This document shows positions 1-6,330 of a DNA stretch of 35,942 bases, one piece after another. The DNA comes from Clostridiales bacterium (lineage in GTDB: Bacteria > Bacillota > Clostridia > Clostridiales > Clostridiaceae), in assembly GCA_012519845.1 (NCBI GenBank), contig JAAYPK010000067.1, forward strand, positions 1-35,942. Reading direction: 5' to 3'. Each line of letters starts with the position of its first letter. The first letter of the stretch is position 1. The notes beneath the pieces are model-generated. The model saw nothing but the letters and a program-made list of their open reading frames with translations. It searched no databases and was not told the DNA's origin. The translations under genes were made by a program, and so were the position numbers.

Positions 1-457
1 CTATTGCAGTTTTTACTGCTTCTATTCTACTTTGTAATGCTGTTTTTTCTGTTACATCTGATGCTAATTTATCTACTGCTGCTTGTGCTGCATCTACGCT
101 TTCTTGTGTTTTAGCTGATTCTGCTGTTTCTACTGCTGTATTTGCATCAGTTAATTTACCAGCTTCTGCAGCTTTTATAGCTGCTAATGCATTAGTTAAT
201 ACTTCTAAATCTACATCTGCAGGATCTACACTTGATAATGCTGTATCTGCTGCTGAAATATTTGCTTGTGTTGGGTTTGCTTCTGCAGCGTCTATTGCTG
301 TTTTAGCATCTTTTGCTTCTTGTGAAGCAGTGCTTTCGTCAGACAATTCTACTGTTGCAAAAGCTGTGATTATTGATTGACCTCCTTGAAAACTAATAAC
401 ATTTGCTGCAACAACTATAGCTGCAATAACCTTAATAATGTTTTTTCTTTTTATCAT
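1..457 (-). CDS. Secreted Ala-rich repeat surface protein, N-terminal part
   Basis: An open frame starts at an ATG at 457-455, with AGGAGGAAAG 4 nt upstream, and runs off the left edge, giving 152 codons. Residues 1-5 (MIKRK) and a following hydrophobic stretch look like a Sec signal peptide ending near AFA at about residue 36. The rest is Ala-, Lys-, Glu- and Asp-rich and looks helical. Motifs such as AAQAAVDKLASDVTEKTAL and SRIEAVKTAI resemble the A..V..LP.G..K..L..RI..A pattern of clostridial surface repeats often labelled toxin Cry1Ac domain D-VI-related. It is probably an extracellular repeat protein; the anchor and full domain set lie outside the window. The repeat-family assignment is from memory of the motif and is tentative. 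Confidence 0.75.
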   Translation of the reverse strand, partial: MIKRKNIIKVIAAIVVAANVISFQGGQSIITAFATVELSDESTASQEAKDAKTAIDAAEANPTQANISAADTALSSVDPADVDLEVLTNALAAIKAAEAGKLTDANTAVETAESAKTQESVDAAQAAVDKLASDVTEKTALQSRIEAVKTAI

Positions 458-534
458 TTTCTTTCCTCCTTATATATACAAATAACCTAAATTATTATTT
501 GAAAATATATTTTTATTCTTAACCCTTCCTAACT

Positions 535-563
535 AGTATATTTTTTATTACTGTTAATTTCAA
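535..563 (-). promoter_or_regulatory. SigA-type promoter of the surface protein gene
   Basis: On the minus strand TTGAAA (563-558) is followed by a 17-bp spacer and TATACT (540-535). This would put the transcript start near 528 and give a leader of about 70 nt before the surface protein ATG. Match to the housekeeping consensus is good; there is no experimental support. Confidence 0.55.
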
Positions 564-778
564 TTATTTATGGGTTTAATTTACAATATGTTAATGTTTC
601 TTTCAATCAAAATAAAAAAATTGGCAATTTCTTTCCTCAGCCTTTACTGATATAATCATTGTTTATAGTAACTTTCTACTTTTTTTCTTAATGATTAACT
701 TCTTTGGCTATAATATGCCAATCTTTACTTATCCGAAACATTATTAACACTTTAGATTTATTCTAGTAATAATGGCAT

Positions 779-813
779 AAAAAAAAGAGCTTGTTTTAAA
801 ATATTAAGCTCTT
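779..813 (-). terminator. Rho-independent terminator of mnmM
   Basis: Perfect 8-bp inverted repeat AAGAGCTT (785-792) and AAGCTCTT (806-813) with a 13-nt loop. Read on the minus strand the stem is followed by a run of seven or more T. It lies 10 bp past the mnmM stop codon. Confidence 0.85.
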
Positions 814-822
814 AACTAAAAT

Positions 823-1371
823 TTATTTTTGATTTTTTTCAATTACAATAAGCATAGGTGCCTCTTCACTTCTATTATGAAAGTTATGAATCATTACACC
901 ATACTGACTTTTATTAATTTGTTTAAGATAGGATAAAATTATTTCTTCCTCTTTTTTACCCTCTTCATGACCTCTATATAAAGCAATAGTCATTATTCCA
1001 CCTTCAGCTAAAATCTTAAGACCTGATTTTATACTTTTTAATGAAGAATCGTGATTCGTTGTAATACTTTTATCTCCACCAGGTAAAAATCCTAAATTAT
1101 ACATGATGCAATCTACAGATTTATCCACATATTCCAATATATTTTCATGGGAGTTGTTGATAACTTTTACATTACCTGGGCATATCTTTAAATATTTATC
1201 ACAAGCACCTTTTTGTATATCAAAAGAATATACTTCCTTAAAATTCCTAGAAAGAAAGTCTGTATCATGCCCATTTCCAAGGGTTCCATCTATAGCAACT
1301 TCTTTGTTTTGAATGAAATTCATTATTATATAATGAGCAATATTGGATATATCACCTACATATTTATACAT
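823..1371 (-). CDS. mnmM: tRNA (mnm5s2U-pathway) SAM methyltransferase MnmM (YtqB family)
   Basis: This 182-residue protein is a class I SAM-dependent methyltransferase of the YtqB / rRNA_methylase family. Motif I is AIDGTLGNGHDTDFL, with an acidic end to strand 2 (SFDIQK); a motif-IV-like segment reads CIMYNLGFLPGGDK. In Bacillus YtqB (MnmM) methylates nm5s2U to mnm5s2U at tRNA wobble position 34, and I infer the same role here. The frame is open 17 codons further upstream, but I chose the ATG at 1371 because GGAG lies 7-10 nt before it and the extension has no RBS and an atypical sequence. A small membrane ORF ends 23 nt upstream and may be co-transcribed; a terminator follows directly. Confidence 0.85.
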   Translation of the reverse strand: MYKYVGDISNIAHYIIMNFIQNKEVAIDGTLGNGHDTDFLSRNFKEVYSFDIQKGACDKYLKICPGNVKVINNSHENILEYVDKSVDCIMYNLGFLPGGDKSITTNHDSSLKSIKSGLKILAEGGIMTIALYRGHEEGKKEEEIILSYLKQINKSQYGVMIHNFHNRSEEAPMLIVIEKNQK

Positions 1372-1394
1372 AATTAACTCCTTAAATAAAAAAA

Positions 1395-1568
1395 TTATAC
1401 TAATAAAGTAACCATTATCCAAAATGTAAAGGTAGCTACAATACTATGTAACATAATAATTTTTATAGCATTATCAAGCTTTTTATATGACAATAATATA
1501 TTTCTAATTCCTAAAAACAAATTGATAAAAAACACTAAAGTTACTATAAAAAATATAAAAATATCCAT
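1395..1568 (-). CDS. Small two-helix membrane protein
   Basis: A 57-codon ORF starts at ATG 1568-1566 with a G-run RBS (GGGGGGATT) just upstream. The product begins MDIFIFFIVTLVFF and ends FTFWIMVTLLV. It has two hydrophobic segments (about residues 2-23 and 38-57) joined by a short basic loop (RNILLSYKKLD). I do not recognise the family. It sits between uvsE and mnmM, on the same strand, 46 nt after the uvsE stop side and 23 nt before mnmM, so it may be part of the mnmM transcript. It is too short for many ORF callers. The good RBS, uninterrupted frame and membrane-like composition argue that it is real. Confidence 0.55.
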   Translation of the reverse strand: MDIFIFFIVTLVFFINLFLGIRNILLSYKKLDNAIKIIMLHSIVATFTFWIMVTLLV

Positions 1569-1614
1569 TTTAATCCCCCCAATGAATATATTATATTTCT
1601 TATTTTGACATATA

Positions 1615-2568
1615 TCAACATTGAAATGTACTATTGTCTATAAATGTAAAATCATCTTTTATTTCATCAACTAATTTATATAATGCCATATCTTTTTCCT
1701 TACATTCTAGCATTACATCAAAATCTCTATCTATTTCTTTGGCTCTATATATAAAATCCTTAAAGTCTTCTGCATTAATATAAGGTGCATGACGCCTATC
1801 CTTTTTTCCTTCTAAAGGAGAAGAAAAATGAATTTTAGGAACAAATTCATCATTGTCCCAGGTGCTAAATATTTCATCTAATAATTGTATTATATCTTCA
1901 TTATAATTATTGCAATTATGATGATGTACATCTAAAACCATTGGTATATTAAATTCCTTACATAGCTTTAAGGTTTCAGTTGCAGTATAAATTTTATCAT
2001 CATTTTCTAAGATTATTGCATCTTTTATTTCCCCAGGTAATTTTTTGTATGTTTCTTTAAATCTTTCTAATGCAATATCTTTTCCTCCTGTTGCTCCTCC
2101 AATATGTAAAACCATTTTTCCTTTTTTGTATTCCAATGATTTAAGTATACTTAACTGATGATTTAAATTCTTTATTGTATTATTTACCACTTCTTTATTA
2201 TTGCTATTTAAAACATTAAATTGATCTGGATGAATGTCAACTCTCATATTGGAACTTTTTATTAGATTTCCAATATGAATAAATTCTCTTTTAAAAATTT
2301 CCTTATGTCCATAATATCCAACACTTGGATGAGTAACTAATGGAATTAAAGCAGATGTTATTCTGTAGAAATGAATTTTGTTTTCAATATTATATTTTAT
2401 AATTTTTTCCAAGTCATTAAGATTTGATAAGATAACTGCCTTTAGTTTTTCTAATTTCTTTTCTTCAGAAATTATTTTACTATAATTAGAAAAGGTTACA
2501 GTACTTGAACTTGTAACCTTTTTCCCTAACTTATTTGAAATTGCAACGTAACCAAGTCTAACTTTCAT
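1615..2568 (-). CDS. uvsE: UV damage repair endonuclease UvsE
   Basis: UvsE/UVDE is an AP-endonuclease-like TIM barrel that nicks DNA 5' of UV photoproducts, starting an alternative excision repair route. The 317-residue length fits the family. Recognisable motifs include the N-terminus VRLGYVAISN, HPSVGYYGHKE, RVDIHPDQFNVLNS, KMVLHIGGATGGKD, ILENDDK, the metal-binding VLDVHHHNCN, KIHFSSPLEG and the late acidic site VMLECKEKD. These supply the His, Asp and Glu residues that bind the metal cluster. The ATG at 2568 has GGAGAG 8-13 nt upstream. It stands alone between an AraC regulator gene upstream and small genes downstream, with no obvious SOS box visible. Confidence 0.95.
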   Translation of the reverse strand: MKVRLGYVAISNKLGKKVTSSSTVTFSNYSKIISEEKKLEKLKAVILSNLNDLEKIIKYNIENKIHFYRITSALIPLVTHPSVGYYGHKEIFKREFIHIGNLIKSSNMRVDIHPDQFNVLNSNNKEVVNNTIKNLNHQLSILKSLEYKKGKMVLHIGGATGGKDIALERFKETYKKLPGEIKDAIILENDDKIYTATETLKLCKEFNIPMVLDVHHHNCNNYNEDIIQLLDEIFSTWDNDEFVPKIHFSSPLEGKKDRRHAPYINAEDFKDFIYRAKEIDRDFDVMLECKEKDMALYKLVDEIKDDFTFIDNSTFQC

Positions 2569-2611
2569 ATAAATCTCTCCTATAGACTTAGTATATACAT
2601 TTTATTCAATA

Positions 2612-3490
2612 CTATTTATCTTTTTTAACTGCAATCCATACTTCTTGATGGTTTTCATCAGGATAACATTCAATTACAGGTAAATCTTCTAAATTGTATC
2701 CTGAGGATGGTAGCCATTCTGAATAAAATTTTTTATATACATTTTGTACTGCTTCTGGTAATTTTCCATCTGCATTAATTATTACCCAAGTAGCTTCTTG
2801 ATAAGTAAATTCTTGCATACCTTCAGGAACAACTCCCTTTTCATTTCCTAAGCCATAAACATAATTTGTTATTCCTAAAATATAATTCATTTCTTTAGCT
2901 TTACCATAATCTCCACAATCTGCAATTCCTAAAAATCCAGAAGGCCTATAATTGTATTCTGGATAAACCTTACAGAAGGTATCCATAATTCCATCCTTCC
3001 ATGCTTTCTCCCAAATTTGTGGAACTAATTTAAATGATTCCTCTGTTAGCATTTTGTTTGAAACACCAATTACACTAAAAGAAGGTATTTTTTCAATTTT
3101 ATAATCCATAGTTTCCGCTCCCCTTATTGTTATTTGAAAGGACAACTTGGGACATGATTTTAGATTAACAACTTCCTTCTTTATTGCAGAAGGCAATACT
3201 CCATGAAAAGTCCTAAAGGCTCTTGCAAAAGAATCCTGTGATTCATAGCCATACTTTAAAGCTATATCAATAATTCTTCCCCTTCCATTTATAATATCAA
3301 AAGCTGCTAAGGTAAGTTTTCTACATCTTATATATTCTGATAATGGTTTACCAGCTATATAGGAAAACATTCTTTGAAAATTATATATAGAGCATCCTGC
3401 AATTTTTGAAATAGTATCATAAGATATTTCCTTATCTAAGTTATTGTCTATATATTCAATTGCTTCGTTAAGTTGTTTTATCCAATTCAT
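2612..3490 (-). CDS. AraC-family regulator with GyrI-like effector domain
   Basis: The 292-residue product has an N-terminal AraC/XylS double helix-turn-helix (about residues 5-105; second helix-turn-helix around DIALKYGYESQDSFARAFR) and a C-terminal GyrI-like/SOUL-type ligand-binding domain (about 125-292, ending EVWIAVKKD). Regulators of this Rob/BmrR-like layout sense hydrophobic drugs or metabolites and switch on efflux or stress genes. The frame is open to 3508, but I prefer ATG 3490: AAAGGA lies 8-13 nt upstream, and the predicted promoter (-10 at 3514-3519) would make the 3508 ATG leaderless. It is a paralogue of the gene at 28115-28972 and shares its upstream box. No obvious target gene is adjacent. 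Confidence 0.9.
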   Translation of the reverse strand: MNWIKQLNEAIEYIDNNLDKEISYDTISKIAGCSIYNFQRMFSYIAGKPLSEYIRCRKLTLAAFDIINGRGRIIDIALKYGYESQDSFARAFRTFHGVLPSAIKKEVVNLKSCPKLSFQITIRGAETMDYKIEKIPSFSVIGVSNKMLTEESFKLVPQIWEKAWKDGIMDTFCKVYPEYNYRPSGFLGIADCGDYGKAKEMNYILGITNYVYGLGNEKGVVPEGMQEFTYQEATWVIINADGKLPEAVQNVYKKFYSEWLPSSGYNLEDLPVIECYPDENHQEVWIAVKKDK

Positions 3491-3513
3491 ATCACTATAT
3501 CCTTTCATGAATA

Positions 3514-3547
3514 ATTTTACATGGAAAGAAAAACAATAACTCGACTT
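3514..3547 (-). promoter_or_regulatory. AraC/GyrI promoter with AAGTCGAG box (copy 1)
   Basis: On the minus strand AAGTCGAG (3547-3540) is followed by exactly 20 bp and TAAAAT (3519-3514), a plausible -10. The box touches the -35 position. The paralogous regulator gene at 28972 has the same box and the same 20-bp spacing to its -10, which suggests a class II-type activator site and autoregulation. Inferred from two copies only. Confidence 0.5.
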
Positions 3548-3567
3548 TTAGTGCCTAGTATTATAGA

Positions 3568-3924
3568 TTATTTGCAATGATGTTCACCTTCATGGTGTTT
3601 GCATGTAGCATCCTCTCTTTTTTTAAGAGTACCATTAATTAATTCATTTATTGCTTTATCAGCATCTCCAGATATACCTGGATATATAGAGATACCATAT
3701 GATGTTACAGCATTTATAGCTCCACCACCAATACCACCACAAATTAAAACATTTATATTATTATTCTTTAAGAAATCTGCTAATGCTCCATGTCCACTTC
3801 CATTAGTACTTACAATTTCTTCATTAATTATTTCTTTGTTTTCCACCTCTACAATTTTAAAATATTCTGAATGACCAAAATGCTGAAAAATTTCACCATT
3901 TTGAAATGTAACTGCTATTTTCAT
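3568..3924 (-). CDS. NifX/NifB-C-like FeMo-cofactor-binding family protein
   Basis: A 118-residue protein of the dinitrogenase iron-molybdenum cofactor family (NifX/NafY/MTH1175 fold). The N-terminus MKIAVTFQNGEIFQHFGHSE carries the family's conserved HFG..E motif, and VLICGGIGGGAINAV is the glycine-rich second half. Stand-alone clostridial members are not linked to nitrogenase; they are thought to bind metal or iron-sulfur clusters. No nif gene is nearby, so I infer metal handling and not nitrogen fixation. The tail is rich in Cys and His (CKHHEGEHHCK), an unusual extra metal-binding candidate. RBS AAAGGATTG precedes the ATG. It lies 102 nt downstream of the HxlR gene on the same strand and may share its operator. 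Confidence 0.88.
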   Translation of the reverse strand: MKIAVTFQNGEIFQHFGHSEYFKIVEVENKEIINEEIVSTNGSGHGALADFLKNNNINVLICGGIGGGAINAVTSYGISIYPGISGDADKAINELINGTLKKREDATCKHHEGEHHCK

Positions 3925-4004
3925 TATTCACAATCCTTTCTTTATATAACTATTCAATACTTATTTTAAAGGATTTACTATAATATTTTAAGATATTAAT
4001 AAAT

Positions 4005-4018
4005 TTATAAGTAACTAA
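4005..4018 (-). promoter_or_regulatory. Possible HxlR-type operator upstream of NifX-like gene
   Basis: The minus strand reads TTAGTTACTTATAA, close to TAATTACTTACTAATTA in front of the HxlR gene (4425-4441); the shared core is TTACTTA. It lies about 80-95 bp before the NifX-like start, a normal operator position. The evidence is motif similarity only and AT-rich DNA makes chance matches likely. Confidence 0.25.
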
Positions 4019-4026
4019 TATTTTTC

Positions 4027-4404
4027 TTAGCTATTATACTCACAGCTTTTACACTTTGTTAGTAAACTATTATCTTCTCCATCATTATAGGCTGCTGACC
4101 ACTGACATATACTTTGTAATATAGGGATAATTGAAAGTCCCTTAGCTGTTAGTTTATATTCAACCTTTGGTGGAATAACATTATATTGTTTTCTTTCAAT
4201 TATTTTATCAGCAATCATTTCTTTTAATGTAGCAGTTAATACAGTATCTGTTATATTAATTAATTCTTTTCGTATTTCTCCATATCTAAGTGTTTTTTTA
4301 TCAGATAATACACATATTATTCTAGCTTTCCATTTACCACCAAATATATTTAATCCGTATTCTAATGGGCATCGTATTTCTTGCTCCAATTTATGCTTGT
4401 ACAT
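4027..4404 (-). CDS. HxlR-family winged-helix transcriptional regulator
   Basis: A 125-residue HxlR/MarR-like DNA-binding protein. The conserved pattern is present: CPLEYGLNIFGGKWKARII at the start of helix 1, LRYGEIRKEL, ITDTVLTATLKEM (recognition helix), the wing VPPKVEYKLT-type segment (here IPPKVEYKLTAKG), and the C-terminal dimer helix. Cys12 sits where YodB, HypR and QorR of Bacillus carry their redox- or quinone-sensing Cys; three more Cys lie near the C-terminus (C99, C118 and C121 region). I infer sensing of thiol-reactive compounds. RBS GAGGTAA precedes the ATG. A perfect inverted repeat sits just upstream and could be its autoregulatory site. Its target may be the NifX-like gene 102 nt downstream. 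Confidence 0.9.
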   Translation of the reverse strand: MYKHKLEQEIRCPLEYGLNIFGGKWKARIICVLSDKKTLRYGEIRKELINITDTVLTATLKEMIADKIIERKQYNVIPPKVEYKLTAKGLSIIPILQSICQWSAAYNDGEDNSLLTKCKSCEYNS

Positions 4405-4424
4405 ACTATTACCTCACTTTATCT

Positions 4425-4441
4425 TAATTAGTAAGTAATTA
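4425..4441. promoter_or_regulatory. Candidate HxlR operator (inverted repeat)
   Basis: TAATTA, 5 bp, TAATTA forms a perfect 17-bp inverted repeat located 21 bp upstream of the HxlR start. Bacillus HxlR-type regulators bind similar TACT/AGTA-rich sites next to their own genes. Inference from position and symmetry only. Confidence 0.35.
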
Positions 4442-4454
4442 CAGTATATATTTG

Positions 4455-5018
4455 TTAATATTTATAGTCAATAATATGAGAAATAGGCATAGTAAATATT
4501 ATTTCATCTCTTTTTCCTATATATTTTTTATCTAAAATTATTACTTTGTCCTTAATCAATTTATTGACTTTACTTCTTGATATATTAAGTATTTCAGCTA
4601 TAATTTTATGACTTCTAATCTTCATTTCATAGGGATTTTCTATAATTATACTATTTTCATTTATATTATCCTCTTCAATATTTATAATGCTATACTCTAA
4701 GGCTTCTAAATTAATTTCTACTCTATTCTTAGAAAAAACACTCTTATTCATTCCATATTCTAATGATAATTCTTCATCATTACTAAGAAATTTTCTATAT
4801 TCCTCTGAATTAATTAATGATGCTTTTACCCTTTCATAAATGGCAATATTTAAGGTACTTTTACATTTTTCACATTGATAAATTAACCAAACATCCAATA
4901 AACTGCCATTTGCGTTTATCCTAAAATTATGTGTATTAATATAATTGCTTTTCAATCCACATTTAGGACAATTTCTAACAGCCTTATAAGACTCTAATGG
5001 TTTTATTAAATAGCTCAT
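4455..5018 (-). CDS. DUF1062 zinc-ribbon protein
   Basis: A 187-residue protein matching the DUF1062 family: N-terminal zinc ribbon with CPKCG (residues 17-21) and CEKCKS (about 49-54), then a helical region and a C-terminal segment with a helix-turn-helix-like pattern (ILNISRSKVNKLIKDKVI). Function is unknown; the layout suggests nucleic-acid or ribosome binding. The start is well defined by AAAGGAG 8 nt upstream. The gene is preceded by an 8-residue leader ORF and a hairpin, and the 14 bases around its start codon are identical to those of the otherwise unrelated CD3324-like gene at 7220-7498. This implies shared leader-dependent control. It is separated from the HxlR gene by 50 nt. Confidence 0.85.
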   Translation of the reverse strand: MSYLIKPLESYKAVRNCPKCGLKSNYINTHNFRINANGSLLDVWLIYQCEKCKSTLNIAIYERVKASLINSEEYRKFLSNDEELSLEYGMNKSVFSKNRVEINLEALEYSIINIEEDNINENSIIIENPYEMKIRSHKIIAEILNISRSKVNKLIKDKVIILDKKYIGKRDEIIFTMPISHIIDYKY

Positions 5019-5092
5019 TTTGCATCTCCTTTAACATTTTCTCTGGATTTGCAAAGGCTATCTCTACTTAATTATTGCAATAGCCTTTGCTA
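5010..5092 (-). promoter_or_regulatory. Hairpin and anti-start RNA switch, copy 1
   Basis: On the minus strand GCAAAGGCTAT (5090-5080) and ATAGCCTTTGC (5061-5051) form a perfect 11-bp stem with an 18-nt loop; its first base is the last base of the leader stop codon. A competing local hairpin pairs TTGCATAGC with GCTATTGCAA around an AAAG loop. The distal arm can also pair with the start region GCAAAATGAGCTAT (5023-5010), as 5 bp on either side of the AUG bulge. No T-run follows, so this is not an intrinsic terminator. The switch model is inference; the repeats are directly visible. Confidence 0.6.
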
Positions 5093-5116
5093 TGCAATAA
5101 ATATTGGTGTAGTCAT
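5090..5116 (-). CDS. Leader peptide MTTPIFIA (copy 1)
   Basis: A 9-codon ORF starts at ATG 5116-5114 with a very strong RBS (AAGGAGGGG, about 7 nt spacing) and ends at TAG (5092-5090), where the hairpin begins. It encodes MTTPIFIA. A second copy, METPVIFA, has identical length, RBS spacing and hairpin placement at 7569-7595. The Ile/Phe-rich end resembles drug-dependent ribosome-arrest leaders such as ErmCL (IFVI), so I infer a regulatory role and not a functional product. No homology search was done. Confidence 0.6.
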   Translation of the reverse strand: MTTPIFIA

Positions 5117-5289
5117 AATTACCCCTCCTTACTTTCTTTAGAATAATTTATTTTTTTATAAATTAACACCTTAAAATTTATTATAAAAATTCTTTATCTA
5201 ATAGTAATTTCTTTAATTGCTTTGGCCTATCTTACTATGATATACTTTGTAATATATTAACATTGATGTTTTATTTAGGAGGATTAGAG

Positions 5290-6198
5290 GTGGAGCTTTT
5301 TACGAAAAATAAAGATGCTAGTTGGGATAGAATTGTACATTTATTTATTAATGAAAATGATAATTTACAAACTTACATAAATAATAAAGATCTTTGCAAA
5401 TTTGTACTTATTTTAGATGGAACAGGTATTGCAGAAATGAAAGATGAAACAATTGTAATTTCATCGCCTATGATTTTTTGTCTTACGCCAGATATTGAAT
5501 TTAAACTTATAGAAAATAGAAATATTAATGCCTCTGTAGTTTATTTTAAACCGGAGGTAATTAATGATAGTTTTACCCATGATAACTTATCATCAGGATA
5601 TTTTAGAAACATGACTGGTAGCACTATATATCAAGATTTTGTTCTTTTAAAAAACTTTTATTATGTTGACGAAGAAACTACTCCCATTTTAAAATCTACC
5701 CCCTCAGCAATGGTAGCAATACATAATTTAGTAATAAAATTAAATAAAGAATTGTCTGAACAAATTGATACCTTTTGGCCATGCCGTAGTAGATCCTATT
5801 TTATTGAATTATTATTTTTAATTAACTCGTCTCTTAACAAGAAGGAAATTACTACTAACAATGAAATTTTCAACACTGATAATACCCTTATTCCCCAAAT
5901 CATCTGTTATTTAAATGAGCATATAAGCGAAAAAATTGTATTAGATGATATATCAAGAAAGTTTTTAATTAATAGAAATAAATTAAATGAACTTTTTCGT
6001 AATACTACAGGATTAACTTGCATTAATTATTTACTAAAAATGCGCATGAACCTGTCTTTACTTTTACTTACTGACACAGACTTGCCTATTTCTGAAATTG
6101 GTGAACGAGTAGGCTTTTTAGATACTACCTATTTTATTAAAACTTTTAGGAAGTTTTATAATTTAACTCCTGCCCAGTATAGGAGTAAGAGAAGTTAG
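5290..6198 (+). CDS. AraC-family regulator with N-terminal cupin-like domain
   Basis: The first part (about residues 1-130) resembles an AraC-type cupin sensor (KFVLILDGTGIAEM, SPMIFCLTPDIEFKL). The C-terminal 100 residues form the AraC double helix-turn-helix: ISRKFLINRNKLNELFR, then PISEIGERVGFLDTTYFI and the signature FRKFYNLTPAQYR. I chose the GTG at 5290 because AGGAGGA lies 7 nt upstream; an in-frame extension to 5263 would place that RBS inside the gene. Product 302 residues. It is the only plus-strand gene in this part and is transcribed away from the DUF1062 leader, which makes it a candidate regulator of that divergent unit or of the lipoprotein downstream. A purine-rich inverted-repeat element overlaps its 3' end. 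Confidence 0.9.
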   Translation: MELFTKNKDASWDRIVHLFINENDNLQTYINNKDLCKFVLILDGTGIAEMKDETIVISSPMIFCLTPDIEFKLIENRNINASVVYFKPEVINDSFTHDNLSSGYFRNMTGSTIYQDFVLLKNFYYVDEETTPILKSTPSAMVAIHNLVIKLNKELSEQIDTFWPCRSRSYFIELLFLINSSLNKKEITTNNEIFNTDNTLIPQIICYLNEHISEKIVLDDISRKFLINRNKLNELFRNTTGLTCINYLLKMRMNLSLLLLTDTDLPISEIGERVGFLDTTYFIKTFRKFYNLTPAQYRSKRS

Positions 6199-6316
6199 AG
6201 AAGATCTGAGAAATGTTGAATTTATGATGCTTCCGTTGGACAAGCCCCAATATATACTAAAAGAAATCTGTGATTTCTATCCAATACTCATCTCTTCTCT
6301 CTTTGTTCTTCTCTCC
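6176..6316. repeat. Purine-rich inverted-repeat element, copy 1 (with internal insert)
   Basis: The arms TAGGAG..AAGAGAAG..AGAGAAGATCTGAG (from about 6179) and the complementary CTCATCTCTTCTCTC..TTCTTCTCTCCTA (to about 6316) form a long imperfect inverted repeat overlapping the stop codon of the upstream AraC gene. Inside lies a 7-bp hairpin, AGAAATC-TGT-GATTTCT (6262-6278). Compared with the compact copy at 11266-11311 it shares GATTTCTATCC and CATCTCTT..CTCT but has about 60 extra bases in the middle. Confidence 0.5.
6262..6278 (-). terminator. Possible terminator of the lipoprotein gene
   Basis: A 7-bp stem with a 3-nt loop (AGAAATC/GATTTCT). Read on the minus strand it is followed by TTTTAGT, a short U-run. 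The stem is AT-rich, so it is a weak terminator at best. It lies about 50 bp past the stop codon at 6331. Confidence 0.35.
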
Positions 6317-6330
6317 TACTTTTAATTCAA

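Larger units (their letters stand above)
458..822. other. Intergenic region between surface protein and mnmM
   Basis: This 365-bp gap holds the surface protein RBS (461-470), its likely promoter (535-563) and the mnmM terminator (779-813). I find no convincing ORF, RNA motif or repeat in the remainder, about 564-778. Confidence 0.6.

Noticed and set aside
3599..3874. 91-codon plus-strand ORF opposite the NifX-like gene
   Set aside because: Antisense of a recognised family gene, without RBS or promoter.
5051..5090. Hairpin as an intrinsic transcription terminator
   Set aside because: The 11-bp stem is not followed by a U-tract on either strand, so a translational or processing role fits better.
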